Below, one piece after another: positions 5,284 through 8,315 of a stretch of DNA of 8,315 nucleotides. The DNA lies in the NCBI GenBank assembly GCA_949298295.1, contig CASFWS010000040.1, positions 1-8,315 of the forward strand, given 5' to 3'. The notes below the pieces were generated by a model. That model searched no databases. It was not told the origin of the DNA and saw nothing but the letters and a program-made list of their open reading frames with translations. The position numbers and the translations under genes are program-made. How positions within the stretch are numbered: position 1 is the first letter of the stretch; every line of letters begins with the position of its first letter. This stretch comes from an uncultured Bacillota bacterium. Its GTDB lineage: Bacteria; Bacillota_I; Bacilli_A; RFN20; CAG-826.

Positions 5284-6147
5284 ATGGACAAGATTCTCGT
5301 TTCGGCTTGCTTGCTCGGGGAAAAGACCCGCTACGACGGTAAGGACAACCTCGACGAAAGCTTGTTCAAAAAGCTTTCGGCCCACTACGAAATCGTCCCC
5401 TTCTGCCCCGAGGTTGAGGGCGGGCTTCCGATTCCCCGCCCCAAAAGCGAGATCGTCGGAGGAAGGGTCATGAACGAGAAGGGGGAGGACGTCACTTCCC
5501 AGTTCGTACGGGGAGCCGAGAAGGCCGTCGAGGTTTGCCGTTTCCTCGGGATTGGGATCGCCATCCTGAAGGACGGCTCGCCCTCCTGCGGGCCGCGGAA
5601 GGTCTACGACGGGAAGTTCGCCGGGAACAAGATCGACGGCCTCGGGGTCACGGCCCGGAAGCTCATCGAGGCCGGGGTCAAGGTGTATGCCGAAACCGAC
5701 GCCCTCGACTTCCTTTTCCCCGAGCGGAAAGTCGACGAGCGCCCCTACTCCAAGGAAAACCCGGCCGCCAAGAAGCGGCTCGAGGAAAGGAAGAAATTCC
5801 GGAGCCGCGGGAAGGAAGGCTTCCGCTCGGAGCGGGCCTCGCATGAGGGAGAACGGAAGGAAGGATTCTCCGCTAGGGGCTTCAAGAAGGACTACAAGGG
5901 CTCCCGCCCCTTCCGCGGGAAAGGCGGCTATAAGGGGAAAGACGGTTCCTTCCGCTCGAAGGAGGGTTCCCCCTCCAAGGGGCAGGGAAAGGGTTCCTTC
6001 CGCGGCAAAAAGCCTTTCCGGGGCCCGGAAAGAGAAGGAAGCGGAGCTAAGAAGAAGTTCGGAGCCAAGAAGAAGTTCTTCTATTCATCTAAAGGCAAAG
6101 GTGGGAGCCGGACGGGCTCCTTCGCCCGGAAGAAGAAGGAACAATGA
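5284..6147 (+). CDS. DUF523 (TudS-like) protein with long basic C-terminal tail
   Basis: A 287-residue protein. Residues 1-147 are a complete DUF523 domain, with the diagnostic motifs VSACLLG..TRYDG (Cys9), FCPEVEGGLPIPR (Cys41), SPSCG (Cys102) and VYDGKF, then the C-terminal 'GLGVTARKL...G..VY.E.D' segment. Family members studied so far include TudS, an iron-sulfur thiouracil desulfidase, and RudS, in which DUF523 is joined to DUF1722 and removes 4-thiouridine from tRNA. The three conserved cysteines are those expected to hold an iron-sulfur cluster. Residues about 155-287 are a low-complexity tail of Lys, Arg, Gly, Ser and regularly placed Phe/Tyr (FRGK, FRSK, YKGK, KKFGAKKKFF), unusual for a family of about 150 residues. 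The codon style is unchanged through the tail, so it is not an obvious frameshift. The ATG at 5284 is preferred to an in-frame TTG at 5260 because of the AAAGGA 9 nt upstream. Its stop overlaps the next start as ATGA. Family certain; desulfidase activity and RNA targeting inferred. Confidence 0.9.
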   Translation: MDKILVSACLLGEKTRYDGKDNLDESLFKKLSAHYEIVPFCPEVEGGLPIPRPKSEIVGGRVMNEKGEDVTSQFVRGAEKAVEVCRFLGIGIAILKDGSPSCGPRKVYDGKFAGNKIDGLGVTARKLIEAGVKVYAETDALDFLFPERKVDERPYSKENPAAKKRLEERKKFRSRGKEGFRSERASHEGERKEGFSARGFKKDYKGSRPFRGKGGYKGKDGSFRSKEGSPSKGQGKGSFRGKKPFRGPEREGSGAKKKFGAKKKFFYSSKGKGGSRTGSFARKKKEQ

Positions 6148-6644
6148 AGGGGCTTCGCCTCTACGTGAGCGCCGGGATATTGGCCGCGCTCGCCTTTTTG
6201 GGTGCCTCATACCTCTCGATTCCCTATGCCGGCGGGGGCTATTTCAACTTCGGGGACATCGTCATCCTCCTTTCCGCCGGGCTCCTCGGCCCCTATGCCG
6301 GGGCCTTCGTCGGGGCCGTCGGAGGAGGCCTTGCCGACATCTCCCTCGGGATGGCGGCCTTCGCCCCCTTCTCCGTCCTCGCCAAAGCCGGCCTCGCCTT
6401 CCTCGCCGGTCTCTTCGCCCGCCTCTTCAAAAAGAAGGGCCTCGGCTTCCTCCTCGGGGGCTTCCTCGGCGGGACTTTCGAGGTGCTCGTTTATTTCCTC
6501 GCCTATCTCGCCCTCTACGGGGCGATTTCGATTTCCTCCCTCTTCGATAGCCTCCAAGCCTACGGCTCCCTCGCCGTCTCCTATCCCCTTCTCCTTCTCC
6601 TCAGGCGCATCCTCCCGAAGGAGTGGTTTGCCGAAAAAGGGTAG
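6144..6644 (+). CDS. ECF transporter S component (PF07155/HmpT-like)
   Basis: A 166-residue integral membrane protein, the substrate-binding subunit of an energy-coupling-factor importer. It has about six hydrophobic segments (roughly 8-26, 38-52, 54-70, 76-95, 100-122, 138-153). It shows the family features of the ECF 'riboflavin-type' S group: 'IPYAGGGYFNFGD' after the first helix (26-38), 'GPYAGAFVGAVGGGLAD' (49-65) and a Lys at the start of the fourth helix (AKAGL, Lys81). Substrates in this group include vitamins and pyrimidine precursors; the actual one cannot be read from sequence. No EcfA/EcfT genes lie in the window, so it probably shares a housekeeping ECF module. It starts at the ATG overlapping the DUF523 stop (ATGA), with AAGGA just upstream, and so is probably translationally coupled. 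No thiamine or flavin riboswitch precedes the operon that I can see. The 76-bp gap to the next gene holds a promoter but no clear terminator. Confidence 0.88.
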   Translation: MKGLRLYVSAGILAALAFLGASYLSIPYAGGGYFNFGDIVILLSAGLLGPYAGAFVGAVGGGLADISLGMAAFAPFSVLAKAGLAFLAGLFARLFKKKGLGFLLGGFLGGTFEVLVYFLAYLALYGAISISSLFDSLQAYGSLAVSYPLLLLLRRILPKEWFAEKG

Positions 6645-6683
6645 CAAAAGCCCCTTCCTTTCCCGGAAAACGGCCAATCTGCC

Positions 6684-6712
6684 TTGATGGTAGGCAAGGG
6701 ACAACCTATCAT
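6684..6712 (+). promoter_or_regulatory. Promoter giving a near-leaderless ABC exporter mRNA
   Basis: A -35 TTGATG (6684-6689, 4/6) and a -10 TATCAT (6707-6712, 5/6) lie exactly 17 bases apart. Only 8 nt (TCAGGCAA) separate the -10 box from the GTG at 6721, the same spacing as at the 5087 start. There is no good Shine-Dalgarno in those 8 nt (AGG only). The rest of the 6645-6720 gap shows only a weak 5-bp hairpin, TGCCT/AGGCA, at 6680-6696. Confidence 0.5.
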
Positions 6713-6720
6713 TCAGGCAA

Positions 6721-8315
6721 GTGAAAGACTTCGCCAAGACCCTCTACCGCATCACGAAGGGATACCTCCCGCTCCTCATCTGGTCGCTCCTGGCCCAGGT
6801 GGCGATGATTTTCTTCAACGTCTTCGCCGTCTTCCTCCTCCAGGTCCTCGTCGATAGCCTCACTTCCCTCGAAAGCTTGACCGAGGGGGTTTCCTTCCTC
6901 GAGGAGGCGGTCATCTGGCTTCTCACCGGGGGCCGGGGAGCCGCCTACCTTTACGCCAACCGGGCCTACATCATGCCCCTTTCAATTCTTTGCGCCGGCA
7001 TCCTCCTCGCCCTCGCGACTTCCCTCCGGATGATGCTTAGGAGCTATCTTTCGAGCGGGGTCAACGGCTCGATGCAGTACGTCCTTTTCTCTCACCTCGA
7101 GCGCCTCCCCTACCCCTATTTCAAGCGGAGCAAGGCCGGGGACCTCATCCAGACCTGCACCCGGGACATCGACGTCCTCCGCCGCTTCCTCATCCTCGAC
7201 CTCGGGAACTTCAACTACACCTTCTGGATGCTCCTTTTCTGCCTCCTCGTCCTCTTCGCCCTTTCCTGGAAGCTGGCCCTGGTGAGCATCTCCCTCCTCC
7301 CGGCCATGTTCGTCTACTCCTTCTTCCTCATCAAGAAGGTCCGGAAGCGTTACCGGGCGACCGACGATAGCGAGGCCGTCCTCACCGACAAGATCAACGA
7401 GAACCTCCTTGCCGCCCGGATCATCAAGGCCTACGGGGCCGAGCGCCGGGAAATCGGGAGCTTTTCCCTCCTCCTCGACGACTACAAGGCGAAGTTCATC
7501 GCCTGGAGCCGCCTCCGGGGCTTCTTCTTCGGCAGCAGCGACGTCTTCGTCTTCGGGAGCAAGCTCCTCTCCCTCCTTTATAGCGCCTACCTCATCTTTG
7601 ATGGGGAAATCGGGGCCGGGACCCTCGTCGTCGCCTTCCTCCTCATCGACATGATGGTCTGGCCGGTCCGCGACACGGCGACCTCCCTCTCGAACATGGG
7701 GCGCTACCTCGCCTCGGCCGACCGGGTAAGAGAAATCCTCGACGAGGAGGAAGAAGACGTCGATAGCGGCCTCACCCCGGTCGTCAAGGGCGAGGTCGTC
7801 TTCGAGGACGTCCGCTTCCATTACCCCGATAGCGACCTCGACATGATCGACGGGGTCTCCTTCCGGGTAAAGCCGGGCTCTTCCCTTGCCATCATGGGGC
7901 GGACAGGGGCCGGGAAAAGCACCCTCGCCTACCTTTTGACCCGCCTCTACGACTACGACGGGGGACACATCTATCTCGACGGGATCGAGATCACGAAGAT
8001 CGCCAAGCATCACCTCCGGCGGAACGTCATGCCGGTCCTCCAAGACCCCTTCCTCTTCTCGAAGTCGGTGGCCGAGAACATCAAGATGGCCCGGCCCGAC
8101 GCCTCGCTGGAGGAGGTCAAGAAAGCCGTGAGGATGGCCTCCCTCGAAGAGACCCTGTCGCGCCTTGAAAGGGGCTATGACACCCCGGTCGGGGAAAAGG
8201 GAACCTCCCTTTCCGGCGGGCAAAAGCAACGGGTGGCCATCGCCCGGACGCTTCTCGCCTCCTCCCCGGTCCTCGTCCTCGACGACTCCTTGAGCGCCGT
8301 CGACACGGCGACCGA
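6721..8315 (+). CDS. Half ABC exporter (fused membrane and ATPase domains), 3' end outside window
   Basis: 531 codons are visible and the frame is still open at the window edge. The protein is an MdlB/MsbA-type half transporter. Residues about 15-320 are the six-helix type I exporter domain, with a longer than usual external loop between helices 1 and 2 (about 43-82). Residues about 360 onward are the ATPase domain: Walker A GRTGAGKST (393-401), Q-loop Gln441 (VLQDPF), signature LSGGQ (497-501) and Walker B VLVLDD (517-522) with D-loop SAVD (525-528). The catalytic Glu after Walker B is Asp522. This exchange is typical of the non-catalytic-site subunit of heterodimeric exporters such as TM287/288 or BmrCD, so a partner half transporter with a normal Glu is expected just downstream. 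The start is fixed as GTG 6721: a stop codon (TAG, 6691-6693) precedes it in frame, with no ATG or other usual start between. The substrate is unknown; drug or lipid export is the usual role. The remaining roughly 50 or more residues, including the H-loop, are cut off. Confidence 0.92.
   Translation, partial: MKDFAKTLYRITKGYLPLLIWSLLAQVAMIFFNVFAVFLLQVLVDSLTSLESLTEGVSFLEEAVIWLLTGGRGAAYLYANRAYIMPLSILCAGILLALATSLRMMLRSYLSSGVNGSMQYVLFSHLERLPYPYFKRSKAGDLIQTCTRDIDVLRRFLILDLGNFNYTFWMLLFCLLVLFALSWKLALVSISLLPAMFVYSFFLIKKVRKRYRATDDSEAVLTDKINENLLAARIIKAYGAERREIGSFSLLLDDYKAKFIAWSRLRGFFFGSSDVFVFGSKLLSLLYSAYLIFDGEIGAGTLVVAFLLIDMMVWPVRDTATSLSNMGRYLASADRVREILDEEEEDVDSGLTPVVKGEVVFEDVRFHYPDSDLDMIDGVSFRVKPGSSLAIMGRTGAGKSTLAYLLTRLYDYDGGHIYLDGIEITKIAKHHLRRNVMPVLQDPFLFSKSVAENIKMARPDASLEEVKKAVRMASLEETLSRLERGYDTPVGEKGTSLSGGQKQRVAIARTLLASSPVLVLDDSLSAVDTAT

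Noticed and set aside
5687..6550. A 287-codon plus-strand frame across the DUF523 tail and the ECF gene
   Set aside because: Arg/Pro/Ser-rich shadow frame; the DUF523 and ECF frames carry the conserved motifs.
6982..8229. A 415-codon open frame on the minus strand
   Set aside because: It lies opposite the ABC exporter, whose motifs are unmistakable. Its Glu/Asp/Gly/Val-rich composition is what the complement of GTC/CTC/GCC-biased codons yields.
1..8315. CRISPR arrays, tRNA or rRNA genes, insertion sequences, Mycoplasma-type TGA recoding
   Set aside because: No regularly spaced repeats, clover-leaf sequences, transposase motifs or terminal repeats were seen. TGA serves as stop in at least three genes and tryptophan is encoded by TGG.

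Overview
The window is GC-rich, uses the standard code (TGA is a stop, tryptophan is TGG), and probably comes from a Bacillota chromosome. I suspect a host-associated Bacilli lineage of the Erysipelotrichales/RFN20/RF39 kind. That placement is inference. It rests on an ECF-type vitamin transporter subunit, a DUF523 protein, and a large surface protein with a beta-helix and a C-terminal Hint domain, which I associate with such genomes. There is no marker gene to prove it.

Layout, left to right. (1) 1-141 has no convincing gene, but its right part carries a promoter and Shine-Dalgarno sequence for a small zinc-ribbon membrane protein (142-495), which ends at a clear intrinsic terminator (514-537). 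(2) On the minus strand is a YgjP/SprT-like (DUF45) zinc metallopeptidase gene (548-1186). It is separated by two strong hairpins (1227-1271) from the gene upstream of it. (3) A minus-strand two-gene unit (4399-5127, then 1305-4496) encodes two exported proteins. One is a small signal-anchored beta-rich protein. The other is a 1063-residue beta-helix surface protein ending in a hedgehog/intein-like Hint domain. (4) A divergent control region (5128-5283) is rich in TTTGCC/GGCAAA elements. (5) A plus-strand operon follows: a DUF523 (TudS-like) protein with a long basic tail (5284-6147), overlapping by ATGA an ECF S component (6144-6644). (6) A half ABC exporter starts at 6721 and runs off the right edge.

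Three observations stand out. The small exported protein has a G8 tract at its signal-peptide junction. The best promoter and start codon are out of frame with the body of the gene by exactly one base, which suggests a phase-variable or frameshifted surface gene coupled to the Hint protein. Three genes (starts at 1186, 5087 and 6721) have -10 boxes only 6-8 nt from the start codon, predicting leaderless mRNAs, while two others (142, 5284) have leaders with Shine-Dalgarno sequences. The DUF523 protein carries an RNA-binding-like K/R/G/F tail of about 130 residues. DUF523 enzymes include thiouracil and tRNA-thiouridine desulfidases, so this may be an unusual RNA-directed variant, co-transcribed with an uptake subunit.
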